Below are positions 13,151 through 26,515 of a stretch of DNA of 64,000 nucleotides, piece after piece. The stretch comes from Anoplopoma fimbria (taxonomy: Eukaryota; Chordata; Actinopteri; Perciformes; Anoplopomatidae). Within the stretch, counting starts at the first letter, position 1, and each line of letters opens with the position of its first letter. A program made the translations under genes and the position numbers. Below the pieces are notes generated by a model. It did not search any database, was not told the DNA's origin, and was given only the letters and a program-made list of their open reading frames with translations. Where the stretch lies: NCBI RefSeq assembly GCF_027596085.1, contig NC_072470.1:7828787-7892786 (forward strand). The letters run 5' to 3'.

Positions 13151-13313
13151 GGTAGTTTTGTGGCCTAAACGTAATCCAGGAGTATGTTGCCAAAATGTAA
13201 CCCAGTACTGATGTTGCCTTGACCTAGCCTTGTAGTTTTCTAGACTAAACCTAACCCAGTGATTTTGTTGCCTAAACCTCAACCAGTGGTTTTCTTGCCT
13301 AAACTTAACTAAA
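13151..13313 (+). repeat. Degenerate tandem repeat, unit about 28-33 bases
   Basis: About five diverged copies of a unit like 'gttgcctaaacctaaccagt' occur head to tail. A related phrase is at 14636-14670, suggesting a dispersed fish minisatellite-like family. Confidence 0.6.
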
Positions 13314-14175
13314 CTGTGACCGTTTCACCTCTATGCTTATGTATGAGGATCTCTTCCCACCTGTAGGGGCGCTAATTTAGGAAGCACTCCCTAGGGGCGA
13401 AGAGGGTATGAACAAACATCCTATGTGGTCCTATGGGTTGGAGGACTTGTAGTTTCTTTCAGCTATATTCTTCTTTTATCTAGTTAGTTTAACTTCACAG
13501 GGATTAAATGTATCTCTGTTTTGCTAGGTGTCTGTCTGTAAGTTTTTTATAATAATAATATGTCTAAAACATAGACATTGAAATCAATTATTATTATTTT
13601 TTTTTACATGTCACTTTATCACAGTGGATATTTTTAACAAGGATTCTATGGTTGTGAAGCTGGTGGGGGGCGACTGACGTTTTCATACACAGTAGACATG
13701 TAGGTACAAACGGGTCAGAAGATGCATGCAGACAGATGTCAATTAAAAAAACACAATAGGAAGCAATGACATGCACAACAGGAATGGACCAGCTGTGCCT
13801 GTCACAATCAACACAATACACAGTTACCATTATAACAGCCGATGTTGTTCCAGGCTCATTTGCCACAGTGGGGGATTACATTTACCACCCAAATGCTAAC
13901 TGTTTGACTTTTAAGCTTTTGTTTTTTAAGGCAGCATGAGAGGTGCAATTGACTTAAATTAGAAAGAGCTGTTTTTATTGCCCTTGCATGATGACTCACC
14001 GCCTTTGTTCATATGCACAGCTCAAAGACGCACACATGCAATTACAAAGTATAATTTTGTGTACACTGGTGTTCAACAAAGATTTAGCTAACACAAGGAC
14101 TGTGTTTTCTTTAACTCGCCAAATACGCTAAAAGTCATTAACCCATTGACGACTCAGTTAACTCAATTTGTCCAA

Positions 14176-14345
14176 TACTCAAACCAATGCCTCAGATCTA
14201 CTTTATTGCATGCTAACACGCTAACCAAGATGAGGAACATGGTAAACATTACGCCTGCTAAACGTCGGCATGCTATCGTTGGCATTGTGAACATGTTAGT
14301 GTGCCGGTGTAAGCATTTGGCACAAAATGCTAGTATGGCTTTCAT
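14176..14345. repeat. Dispersed fish repeat fragment ('gctaac/gttagc' type)
   Basis: The sequence is rich in GCTAAC/GTTAGTG phrases, with the order characteristic of a repeat widespread in percomorph introns. A related pair of flanks occurs at 38266-38330 and 38500-38545. The family name is not known to me. Confidence 0.5.
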
Positions 14346-15103
14346 CCTGGTTTACGCTCCCATACTACAAAATTGCAAAGTCAATTACGTTTTAAGGGAA
14401 AACTATTTTCTACCGTATAAAATATTGTTTTTTTCCTATCACAAATAAGTTTCTCGTCAAAATCTGCAGAAGTCCATGTAACGAGGAGGTTGGGGTGGAT
14501 AGATGGGTCAATACATGACTTGCACTCAGGAGACAACAGTCACCAATGACTCATTCAAGTACCTTACATAAATAATGTAACAAATGTATTTATGGGTCAT
14601 TTTATGGCTTATTTGGCTTATTTTAAGCCAAACCATGATGTTTTACTAAACCTTACCAAGTAGTTTTGTTGTGAATTGAGAATGCAGTTTAGCTTTGCAG
14701 GAGACAGGGTTGTGGCTGTAAAACCTATTTGGATCTTCATATACAAACAAGTACAAACATGACCTTCACATTCAGCCCATCCTAAGCATTAGGAGCAGTG
14801 GGCAGCTGTAAACTTCCCCCTGCTCCGAATAACCCCCAATCTAAATCAGCCCCTAAAAAATGGAACACTTGTTATTTTATACATAGCGCTTTGGAAGAGT
14901 TCTATGAATATGAACTACACTCTTTTTCAAAATTATGCGATCAGCCACCCAACCCCCACCCACAAGCCCCTAAACAGTGTTGCTATAGCAATAGCTAGAC
15001 CCTGAATGTTCCATCTACCCATTATAGTCGTGCTTGGTTGAAAAATATCAGATATAAAGCTACCAAGAGCCTTAGCCTTGAGTTTGTATGTAGTATACTG
15101 TAA

Positions 15104-15107
<4 letters not shown>

Positions 15108-15137
<30 letters not shown>
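15108..15137. repeat. (GA)n microsatellite
   Basis: Fifteen GA units. Confidence 0.9.
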
Positions 15138-15139
<2 letters not shown>

Positions 15140-15456
15140 TGTTGAAGTGAATCATCTGTCAGGAAGACATTTTCTTTTTTTCTTTTTCGATCGCAGCACA
15201 GAGGCAGTGGGGAGACAACATGGACTGAGTTCTTCTCATTAGTTTTACAGCTCTGTGACCCACTAAAATCAGATCAAATTGCTCATGTAATTGGTGCATT
15301 TACGGGAGTTACCACTTAAGCTAATATTCATAATGAACCTAGTTGTTATAGCCTATTGCGGTAATCAGAGAAGATTCCACAATATGATTTTTTGTAACAC
15401 ATCTGGCAGGCGGAACATTATTGCCATGCATTCGGATCTGCAACAGCTGATTATTC

Positions 15457-15489
15457 TCCTCTCTCGCTCTCTCTCTCTCTCTCTCTCTT
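15457..15489. repeat. (CT)n microsatellite
   Basis: Alternating CT of about 33 bases with one interruption. Confidence 0.9.
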
Positions 15490-16157
15490 TAGTGAGGAGC
15501 TTCTTTTATTAGTAAAATGGTAATTAAAAAGTACCGATGCTGTCAGGGGGAAAACCACCCGAGCGTGCAGTGAAGTGTCCTTGACCATGAGGGCAAAATA
15601 CACATCAAAACATAAATCATGTGTTTGGTTTGAAAACATATTCTCTCATCATTGCAGAAATCTCTATACAAAACATGATTATAAGTGTTTTAGAAGCTAG
15701 CATTGTTGAAAATAGAAAAATCAAGAAGAGAAACAAAAAGTTACTCCACTTTTTAAAATGGAACTAATAATAATTAAAAAAACACTATGATGGAAACTGA
15801 AACACCAGTTTTTATTGATATGTAATTCATCAGTATTGTCAATAACTAATAGCTGACCTTCACTTGCTGTTCGGGATGGGCTTTTTTCCTTTTTTTGGTT
15901 GGTTTTGTGCTGTGCTCTGAATTGCCTTGTTTTCTCCTGGCAAGGATGGAGTGGCAATGTGCTGGAGAGACAGAGCGATCCTTCCAATCAGCTTCCATGG
16001 CAACGGGCCACAAGAGGGAGGGGGAAGGGGGGGGGCTGAGGAGGAGGAGGAGGAGGAGGATGAGGCAGCTAGAGGGGTTGTGGGGAGGTGGGGGCTGGGA
16101 TATGGCTGCTCCTAAAGCTGAAACATGAGGGGAAAGCTGGAAGAGGTCTGCTTTTTC

Positions 16158-16162
<5 letters not shown>

Positions 16163-16206
<44 letters not shown>
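16163..16206. repeat. (GA)n microsatellite
   Basis: About 22 GA units; a GGA-rich stretch lies just left of it at 16035-16062. Confidence 0.9.
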
Positions 16207-16210
<4 letters not shown>

Positions 16211-16745
16211 ACAGGGTGTGTGCTGGAAATTTGAACAATGGGTCTGAAAGTTAGACGTGAAAAATCAGCGTCTATCAGACATGTGATTATGTTTTTGACC
16301 ACGCCGTTATATTTATCATAGGATATATTAATTGTCCTCATTATTTAGACATGGAAAACATGTATAAATAACCCGCTAATGGCTATCCTCTCCTAAAAAC
16401 ATCCTTTCAAAGTCGGTGCTGATGCGGCTCTTAAGGTCACTAGAGGACACTGCAACCATCTGTACATGTGACTGTTGATAGGGCTGTTCAGACTCCACAT
16501 CTCCACACACAGTATCCTGTCATAAATAATGAACAAGACATATTTGTGTTTCTGTGTTTCATGTCTGCAGGATAAAAGATTTAAATAGTACCAGACAGAG
16601 TAATCAGTATTTATCTTGTGTTAATTCCTTAAAGGAACCTGCAGTGTGTCATTTGTAGCTATTAAATTAGTTAACAGTGACCTTACTGATGTCTGCTGCA
16701 TGACAACTTTCTAACAATATTACATGATGCATCTCTATTTACAGT

Positions 16746-16925
16746 CAGTGTTGGAAGTCGTACACAGATCCTTAACAAGTAAAAGTAAATAGGCGTTATC
16801 AGAAAATATTATGTGCTTTTGAAGTACTGATGATTAATATGTAAGCAGCATGTCAGTGATGTATCTGGTCAAGATGGAGCCAAAACGGCTTTATATACAC
16901 TGCTGGGTAATTAAATATATATCCA
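16746..16925 (+). mobile_element. Fragment of a fish MITE ('cagtgttggaag...aagtaaaagt' type)
   Basis: It begins like a common percomorph nonautonomous DNA transposon (CAGTGTTGGAAG followed by CAGATCCTTAACAAGTAAAAGT). It retains a conserved middle phrase about AGCAGCATGTCAGTGATG...GGTCAAGATGGAGC. Only one end is present. A piece like the other half is at 26173-26220. Confidence 0.5.
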
Positions 16926-17737
16926 TGCTTGTATTTTTGTAAGAAATCAATTGTTAAGTACGTTAATTTTAAATCAACAAAGTTAATATGTATCAAAAGT
17001 TGTTTAAGAAACTTAGTGGTTTAAGAAACATAGCTTGAAATGTAAAAAATAAGTGCCGGTGTCCTCTTGTTTTACATGTCGCCGTGTGTATCGGCTATCA
17101 GCAATCATTATTACATTCTGGATTTCTACAGAGAATAATATATACCAGGAGATATTAGGATTTTAGAAGGTTTTTTTTCAGTTGTAAATGTGAACATTCC
17201 AGTTGTGTCCCTTTTTATTTCCTGATGCAGTGCAAGGAAACGTATGTTTTTATAAAATTCCTTGTTGCAGTGTATCTGAATGACATCAGCAGAAAGGAAG
17301 TAGAACTGGACCCAAGCTGTTGCCTAGCAATGCAGTTCTGTTGAAGTGGTCTGACGACAAAACTTGTTATAGTTAGATTGTTATTTTATTATTTACACAT
17401 ATCACAGCCCTTGTAAGTAAGGGATTGAAAAGAGTTACAGAAAATCAAGGAGGAAAAAGAGGAGACAACTGTATTTGATCTCATGAATATTGCATAGTGC
17501 ATCACAGGAAGAGGCTTCACAGTTTACTATAATAAAAATGAAGTCATTATGGGTTCAGGATAGCATTATTGCACCAAAAAGAGTTTATATTTACCTTAAA
17601 GGTGCAATATGCAGGATTCAGAGCATTAATAAAGCCTCAAACAGCTATTTGCTGTAAAGATACAGTGGAGTAATGTCTACCTGAGAAGAGAATGAAGTCT
17701 CTCTCCCTCTTCTTGTGTTGTTATTAAAGATTTTCAG

Positions 17738-17741
<4 letters not shown>

Positions 17742-17779
<38 letters not shown>
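17742..17779. repeat. Poly(T) run of 38
   Basis: A pure T tract. It interrupts a segment (17598-17850) that resembles another repeat copy at 28462-28790. Both have 'ggagtaat', 'gagaatga' and 'gcttttagtgcatg' in the same order. Confidence 0.85.
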
Positions 17780-17785
<6 letters not shown>

Positions 17786-18719
17786 CTGGGCTGGCCATAT
17801 ATGCTTTTAGTGCATGTTTGTCCATGGTTAGTGCTCCAGCTCCCCCTTAGATAAATACTGTTAGCACTATCAGCACATCTTTCCGTAGTTTGCGCAAACA
17901 TGCTCCCAATCGCTTATATACCAACTTTAATTAAACACTGTTTTTAATGCACCACCCGGTGAGCAAGTGACCCAAATCTAACACACCCACGATGTTGCAT
18001 GACCGACAGGTGCATGCTGGGTCAGGCTCACATGCTAAATGCTTTATGCTAAATTGTTTATACACCTCAGATGCTTTATTCTGCCCTTAATTCTATAGGA
18101 AGCGGTAGGTTATTGAAAATTGTTAGCCCTAAATTGCTTTTTGCACCCGACGTAGCTCTTTTTATTCATTGCTTGATTCTCTGAGTTGTGTCCTCTTTTC
18201 TTGGTAATATAAGTAAGGCTATACTGCAAAAGGAAGTCTGATCATTTATAACCAGTTTTACATACATGCTGCAAAGTGTCGCCTCTAGAAAATGAATATA
18301 TCGTTTGACATGAGGGCCCTGTGGCGGGATATGTATATATGTTAATACGCTTTATTCTGTAGCCTAAATATGTTCTTTAATCTAATAGCTCTGTTGTAAT
18401 ACTTCCTCATATGATTTTGCTGTGGTGTGTGAATTTATCTACTACTGGAATATCATGCGGATTGTTTGGCAAGAGAGCTAGAATGAAGTGATTTTGGGAG
18501 CAATTAATGTAATTTGCCATGGTGTCAACAACCAGCGGGGCCCTTGGTCAGTCACATCATCCTCTCACTGTAAGTTTTTGCCTCAGCTTGAGTCATGAGT
18601 CCATCATTAATTCCCAGCCCCTGTCCTGTTCTGCTGCCTGCTGGGGTGTAATTGTTTCCCCAGGGACCCAGATAAATGGCTCAGCCGTCTAGCTGCTCCG
18701 TGACCCACAGACCCATGTT

Positions 18720-18823
<104 letters not shown>

Positions 18824-21439
18824 AGAGACAGAGAAAGGGATGGGTTGAGGGAGTTTCTTTACCTCAGGGGAACAAATACATGGTCTGAATTACATCATTT
18901 CTATATAATCTATCTGCTGTAGGTATTAACATTTGAACCAAAACATCCATTTGTTGATAGCTAGCATAACGTTCTTAAAATTATAGATAGGATTTCTAGA
19001 AGTTAACCTAAAAAAAAGAGGTTTCTCTGATGCCTAACATGCAGTGCAGTCCTTATAAGAACGATGGCAGCTGGAGATACAAGTCGCTGCCAACGCGCTT
19101 CTTCTTGGGAGTCATAATTGTCGCTTTATTTGATATGAAAATCTGTGAAAATCCATTTACTCTTCCAAGTACATAGAGCAGATTACTTACTTGGCGGGTT
19201 CATTTTCCCACCTGTATCCCTCACTGAGACTCTGTGCCATGCATATTTCCACTCTTGTTCTTCCATTCTGCTGTAATTAACGCATGAAGGATTCATTGTC
19301 CTCTAGTTGGCATCACTTCGGGGAACATTTTGATTCAGAAACTGGATGTAAAACTACAAAGCTTTACAAAGGAGGATGTTTGTGGGATTGAATGCAACAT
19401 TTATTACCTTTTTTTTTTTAGTGTAGTTTGTTTCTAAGATCTATTTTGACACACTGTAGAAAACATCAGTGTAAATGTTACAATTAATTATGGCTGAATA
19501 GGATTTCGCTGCTTGTTTTTTTGCTTTCAGGGAACTGGTATTGTACATTCTGGCTCACAATCATACTGTTATGGTTTATGGGGACACTTAAAAAGAACAG
19601 AGCCATAATGGCTTTGTCACTTGTGCTTTTTTCCCAAGACAAGTCAAAATGTCTGCTGTGAAAAAGCCCTATAGAGATGTGAATCAAACACTCTAATGCA
19701 TGCCCACACTGTCCTGAGATGGGGTCTGATCAGTAGGTGAAAAAACCTGTTTGGATGGACCGAGAGTAAAGCTCCTTAGATGTGCTTTTCCATCACAGTA
19801 CCTACTCAATTACAGCAACAGCATCCAGCTGGTGTTGCATGTAAATGGCTGAAAGATAAATGAGCAGACCTGTGGTCCCTGGATTGAATGAAAGTGGCCA
19901 ACTCTAAAGCCTCTTAGCTCCTAATTTCCTTTTTTAAGGGTTTGTTGCAACAATAATGACCTCCAGTGCTGCTGTCAGTCAGAAATGTCTTTATAATCGC
20001 CTTAAATAGTTTATTTTGATGCACAGAAACCTGCTGTTTTATTCACAAACCAGCTTAAAGGGAACATTTTAATATTATGTGAAGCAGACTACTCTTTATA
20101 CCTGGTCAGCTTAATTTTTTTCTGGGAGAATGACATCACCCTTACTTTAATAATTATACGGTGTGTTTCCAGGTAGTGACCACCAGATGGCAGACTTGAC
20201 TTTGACAACAGACTACAGGTATTTATTGGTGGAATAGAAACAAGAGAACTAGAGGGCCCTTTAAATAGCTGTGTGATCACTGTGGGGCAGTAAAACCTAT
20301 AATAGAAGAATAATTTACATATATTTACATACAAGAGCCCATACAGAGACCCCTAAAGGTGCTTAAACCTTGCTTGTGAAACCCCCGAAAAAAAGCCTAT
20401 TTATACTGGACTTTTTCATTAGATTTAATGGGTAATTTTCTCTACAAAACAGTAAATGAGATTTTTCAAGCGTGTCAACCTAGTGGCCCACTGAAAGACC
20501 CATGCAACCGTGCGATTTCTCAACAGAGCACCTAGCTTTCCAACAAACAGCAGCTCCCCCCCCACCCCCTTTTAAACCAGGGTATATACTGCTGCAGACA
20601 GCTGTGATGAATGTGTAAAAGTTGAGGCAGTCATTTTTTCCTCCTCAGAAGAGAGAGGAGATGCTGCGAACCGGTCAGAGGAGCAGATGGCGTCCCCGTC
20701 TGTCTGCTCTGTTTAAGGAACACTGCAGGCGAAGCCCCAAGTCAAACAAGCCAACGACGCGACCCGGGATGATCTCACAGCTTCCACTCTTGCCTTCCAT
20801 CCTGAAGGCATCAAGATTTAATCCTCTGAGCTCCGAAACTGGTGCACAGCGCAGTGTAGCCCACTCTCAAGGCTTTTCCAGGAATTAACTGATTTGTTAT
20901 TTTGATCTTTCTCACAGTAGAGAGAAGTCCCACAAAATTGAGCATTAAATGGTTGTTAGTTAGTGTAAGATACATGCACACATCGACAATTAGTGGATTA
21001 GCTCCAGCTTTTAACAAAATAATTAACGTTTTATTTCCATGTCTTTACCACGGCTTCACCCTAAAAGACACATGTGCGTGCAATGTTCTGTTTTCACAAT
21101 CGGTAGACCAGACTGTTACTGCCTTGCATTACTATCCTGCATCTCAGATGACCTTTTGTGTTATATTGAAGGCGAGGTAGGAAGTAAAACCTCAGTAACT
21201 GGAGTCGTGTAGCTGTCATCTGATCTCCACTGACTGCTGTGTCTACCACTGTGCCTCGAAAGTGAGCAGGAAGCATCATATTGTGTATAGTGGGAAGCAC
21301 AATATAGTGAATTCCAATGGGAGGTAAACTAATTCTCTCTGGAGGCGTACACAAAATGATTTAGTCCTGAAATATGGATTATTTTTCAGATATGGCCTAT
21401 TGATCAGTTTTTTTTAGCTTGTCAACCCCATAACTGATG

Positions 21440-21523
21440 GCAATGAGACTTGATTTAGCACAATCAAACCCTGTTCTCATTAAAAATGGGGTGCCACAGG
21501 GTTCTTTTCTTGGTCCACTTTAA
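21440..21523 (+). mobile_element. LINE reverse-transcriptase fragment
   Basis: The plus-strand translation gives NPVLIKNGVPQGSFLGPL, containing the G-V-P-Q-G-S-x-L-G-P-L block of non-LTR retrotransposon reverse transcriptases. A stop follows directly, so this is a dead, truncated remnant. Confidence 0.7.
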
Positions 21524-21529
21524 TTTACA

Positions 21530-21735
21530 TTAGGGCTGAAATAATCTTTATTTTCTTGTTATCTTGCTTTTTATCTTCATTATCAATTAATCTGCCAATT
21601 ATTTTGTTCGATTATTCAGTCAATTAATTGATATCTATAAAATGTCAGAAAATATTGAAACATTTTTATTACAATTTTCTTAAGCCCAGTTTATTTTTTG
21701 CAACCAACAGTTCAAAACCCAAATTATTTTGTTTC
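21530..21735 (+). mobile_element. hAT-like MITE fragment
   Basis: It starts TAGGGCTGAAATAATC and carries CAATTAATTG...ATAAAATGTCAGAAAATATTG, as in the better-preserved element at 33047-33336. It abuts the LINE fragment. The 3' half is degraded. Confidence 0.55.
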
Positions 21736-22896
21736 CTATCACATCAGCCCAGAGATGTCAAGTAAATATTACATTTAAAAAACACTCAAACCAGTAACGT
21801 TAGTTATATACAAAATAAAAATAACAACTGTCTCTCAGGCAAGTTGTGGTAAGAAATAGTAGTGCAATATGAACCTGTTTAGACTCAGTTGTCCATCTTG
21901 TTTTTTGAAGTATTGCAACTTATTAGTTCCTAGAACATGCTTATCACCCTCAAAGTAGGTCAGAGGTCTGCTACAAAGCTTTGTTACTGCCTCCATGCCA
22001 AAACATAGGACATGAACCTGAGTCACCTTGAAAATCAATACTCAACACTGCTTGGAAAACTGCTTTTGGTGATATATTTGGCTTTTCTGGGTCCATTTTG
22101 TGTGATTGGTGATGACTTTTTCTTATTCCTCTGGATAACTGGGGTCAGAGTTCAACGATAAATGACCCCGTTCTGGAACCGTAAACCTTTTGCTTCAGTT
22201 GGAGTCATTAGTGTGTATGGTTGAAATAGAGTAGGTGGGCTGAGGATAAACGATTACGGCAATAAAGCAAATAGCAGCTCCTCACAATAAACATTGTAAG
22301 AGTGTCCGTGGGGAGATATTCAATTTAAAATGAGATAATAACGAGACGCTTTACTGATCCCTCGCTGAAAAATAAGGTCACTGAAGCATCAAAATAACAG
22401 GATAAAGTCAAGACAAATAGAGTATTAAAACCCAACAAAGAAAATAATTCACCATTAAAATACTGAACAATGACAATAAGTGAAATTTATAGCAATAATT
22501 ATGGCCCTGTTCCATTTAGGTGTGCAGGGCCTGCTGTGTGCGCGCTTCCTCACTGGAATGGCCGTGATACACTAAATGGAACGGGAGCGCGCTTAATTAA
22601 TTCCACCTGTGACGCGTCAAAATGGCCGCCGTGAAAAGTGCCCGAAGCAGCACATGGGTTTGTTTTCTTCCTGTGATACAACCACAGAGATATTTATCTA
22701 TAACATGCTCATACTGCTCAGTAGCACCGCTACAGAAAATAATAGCTCAGTGCACAACAGCTTAGCTCACGTTAGCTCAAGTTAGCATAATAAGTTAGCA
22801 TTTATAAAAATAAAATAAAAATTGCTAAAAGATGCTAAAAATTGAGAAATATAAAGTAAATATAAAGACATTGATTTGTGTAGTTTTTATGAAATG

Positions 22897-23133
22897 TACA
22901 GTACCAGTCAAAAGTTTGGACACACCTTCTCATTCAATGTTTTTTCTTTATTTTTATTTTTATTTTTTGCTACATTGTAGATTAATATTAAAGACATCCA
23001 AACTATGAAGGAACACATATGGAATTATGTGGTAAACAAACAAATGCTCAACAAACCAGAATATGTTTTATATTTTAGACTCTTCAAAGTAGTTGAATGA
23101 GAAGGTGTGTCCAAACCTTTGACTGGTACTGTA
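22897..23133. mobile_element. Tc1-type palindromic MITE, copy 1
   Basis: A 237-base element. Its ends are inverted repeats: TACAGTACCAGTCAAAAGTT at the left, and the reverse complement TTTGACTGGTACTGTA at the right with one mismatch inside the longer repeat. The inverted repeat extends over CAAACCTTCTCATTCAA-like sequence. These termini match the widespread Tc1/mariner-like family of fish genomes. No transposase remains. Confidence 0.8.
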
Positions 23134-23149
23134 TATAAATGTATGTCTT

Positions 23150-23188
<39 letters not shown>

Positions 23189-23324
23189 TATATATATATT
23201 TATATAAATGTATGTCTTCTTTTATATATATTTTATATATATATATATAATGTATGTCTTCTTTTATATATATATAAATGTATGTCTTCTTTTATATATA
23301 TATATAAATGTATGTCTTCTTTCA
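23134..23324. repeat. AT-rich tandem repeat between two MITEs
   Basis: Five copies of AATGTATGTCTTCTTT are separated by variable (TA)n tracts, at about 23138, 23206, 23249, 23277 and 23307. The last copy runs into the second MITE. Confidence 0.8.
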
Positions 23325-23539
23325 TACAGTAAGTTTGGACACACCTTCTCATTCAGTGTTTTTTCTTTATTTTTATTTTTATTTTTTTCTACATTGTAGA
23401 TTAATATTGTAGACATCCTATGAAGGAACACATATGGAATTATGTGGTAAACAAACAAATGCTCAACAAACCAGAATATGTTTTATATTTTAGATTCTTC
23501 AAAGTAGTTGATTGAGAAGGTGTGTCCAAACTTTTGACT
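23325..23539. mobile_element. Tc1-type palindromic MITE, copy 2
   Basis: It is near-identical to copy 1 across its body (CTACATTGTAGATTAATATT, ACACATATGGAATTATGTGG). It has lost about ten bases of the left terminus and the last bases of the right terminus. Confidence 0.75.
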
Positions 23540-24272
23540 CAAAACAGGCATCTAAATTATTAAGATAAATGATGTACTTAGATGACTTACAAAGACATTA
23601 ATATCATCTTTGGCTGAAAAGGAGAGTCTGGCTTTTTCCCTTTTTAATATAAACAAAGCAACAAGAATGAATAATGTGCAACGGGCTGTGACAGATTTTT
23701 CCTGGCTGGAGTCTTGAACAGTTTCTCTATCACTTATTTCTATATCAGGACTGTGAGATGTTGATATGTTATTTTATTTTTTTCCCATTTATTTCCAGAC
23801 TTTTACTTGGGAACCAGAAGGACCTTTTGGCTCTGTAAGTAGATGCTAAACTATGTTAAGTGAAGGTATTTAGTGACCGCATCTTTTTTTAATAGTTCAC
23901 AGGGACATTTTGGCATTCATGTGCACGTCTTTCTGACAGCGTAGACAAAATAAAATGAGATTAGTTACTTCCACCGTCTTATCTTATCCAAGGGATCATA
24001 TTTCATTCTGTCCTCTAAATAAAGTAGTCTGGAGTCCTTGCCTTGGCCAGGAATTCAACATGGGAGCCAACACAGAACCTGCAATATGTTTTATTTAATA
24101 GAGGCAGAAAGTGTTTTTTACCCTGGTGGATCTCCACAAGATAGTCCCTCTAAAGCCCCACTAGGCCTGAAATATTGTCTTGTTGTATTAAAGAAAAGCT
24201 GCTCTGGAGCTGTGTGTCAGGGGGCATTATGTTTGTTCTCACACTGAATTCCACTCAGCACTGCACTTAAGA

Positions 24273-24274
<2 letters not shown>

Positions 24275-24365
<91 letters not shown>
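24275..24365. repeat. (TG)n microsatellite
   Basis: About 45 units. Confidence 0.97.
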
Positions 24366-24366
<1 letters not shown>

Positions 24367-26147
24367 AATCAAGATACTACTCCATGTCCTTGGCATCCCC
24401 TTTCTTTCAAAAGTGTCTTTTTTTTTCCTGTTGCTGAAATTAAATAACATTGGGGGGGGAGAGAATTAATGGAATATTCAGACATGAAATTGCATTTGTC
24501 TTTTTGCATACGAGTCAGTGCTGTAAACTGAGTGGCCTCATTGGACACTGGATCCAGCTGAAAGTGACACACATACTTTTGGTCCGCTCTGAATAATGTA
24601 TCTGCCGCTGGTCTAACTGGAGTGATACTGTGTCCTCTAAAGTACTATCGGATGCATATATCATGACCGTTCATTCATTAGGATTGGATTATCCGGATTG
24701 CCTCTCAGCTCCTTTCTCTCTCTTTCCCTCTGTATTGATGTTTCTATTGTGGCTCTGACTGACTGTTTCAGGCTTGTAACTCTGCTTGTCTTTGTCTCCA
24801 TCCGATCCTGTAACTAAGCTGTCAGTCTCTCTGGGCTTCCGCTGTCAGGCCTTCTTACTCCACGCTCCATCATTGACCCCCTGCCATCTCTTTTCTTGGC
24901 TGAATATAACGTGAATATAACAAGGGTTGGAAAACCGTTTTTACTGCAGCTAACAAAGCCCCACTTTCTCCAATATAGTGAGGATCGCACTTTAAACATG
25001 ACAGGATGAGAGTAGGTGGAATGTGAGTCACAGAGGAAGCCGAGTTAACCTATTAATTTCCATTTTCCTGCAGGAAAAACCCTCCCTAGGAAGCGTCGGT
25101 GTAGCTAGTAAAAAAAACCAAACAATATATCCACTATCATGGGTGCAGGGCAGGCCAGCGGGGTTAGTTGTTATGGGCCTTCCTTGATTTGTTCAGGAAT
25201 AATGAGCTTTCCTATGCCCGCCCTAGACCGGGTGTTAAAGGGAGGATGGGTGAGGCAAAAAGCTGTTAATCTGTTTCCTGAAACCCTGCAAATGTTCATT
25301 TATGACTAGTTGGTCAAACCGTGAAGCAGATTTTATTATTGTCAGCTTTTAATCAGTGTGTTTTGTCAACGCTGGCTTTGCTTGGGGATCCAGAAGTCCA
25401 AGTGTAAAAATGTTATTGCAAAAATCAACCAATTGTGACTCTTTGGATAGTCTTTTTTTTCTTCTCTTTTCTTCCAACCTTATTAAAACCCAATATGTAG
25501 AATGGACTTAAAGTGGTAATCCTCCCCTTTGCAACAAACGGGGCTTAAATATTCAGTGAATGTGACGAAGTGCAGAAATGACCATAAAGCACTGTTATTA
25601 CACCAAATGAGAAATATTTCATTTTCTACATGCAGTTCTAGGCCAAAGTACTTCAACACTCTTATATATGACTTTATAAATATTACTAATTTAAAAGCAA
25701 TAAATTCACTCAACCAATTAACAGCAACACTAGATTTGTTAGATTACCCGTTCCTTTACTTTAGTTACTCAGTTTTGTTTAAGGTGACTTTAAACCACTC
25801 CAAGGCCTTAACACCCACAACAAGTCACTTCTTCTGTATTTAACACAGGAAATGAGACATTATGGTTTAACAAGCGGGAGAGCCTACAGTCTGGAGGTAT
25901 TTTCCTACCATTAACAGCTAACTTAACGTTGGCTTAGAAGTAACATCCTGGCACAGGTGATATGCTAACCTATGGCTATCGTTAGCAAGCCAGATAAGAA
26001 TAGTGAAATGTAAAAAATATCAGTATTGGTCCCACTTGTGAATTTTGAAGCTTTTACCATTTTATATCCTTTTGGGTGGTTTAATTTTGCATCATATTTC
26101 ATTAGTGAACATGTACTGTGTGCATAAAATGTTTCTATATAAAGTTT

Positions 26148-26230
26148 CCATTACTGTAGCTCTGAAATAAATGTGGTGGAGTAAAAAGTACAATATTTTT
26201 TGAGCTGTATGGATAAGTATAAAATGAAAA
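26148..26230. repeat. MITE fragment ('gtggagtaaaaagtacaata' type)
   Basis: The phrase TGGTGGAGTAAAAAGTACAA is the distal half of the same fish MITE type as 16746-16925. A shortened duplicate of the phrase is at 26231-26245. Confidence 0.45.
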
Positions 26231-26515
26231 TGGTGGAGTAAAAAACAAGCAATAAGGTTAACCTTACAGAATCAGTAAAACTCTCTCCCTCCTCTCTACT
26301 CCCTTTTACTCTGGCAGCCACTCTCTCTTCCTCCTTTCCTTTGCCATCCCTCCTCTGGCCTGCTCTTACAACTCATTTCTCAATTTGCTTTTTTTCCGAG
26401 GCCACATGTGAGTTTACATGGGCTTCTGTGTATGAGTGAGTAATTACAGGGCAGGGGAGAGAGGGGAAAATAACTTCCCCTGTGAACTTTTCTTTTCTCC
26501 TCCTCTTTCCTTCAG

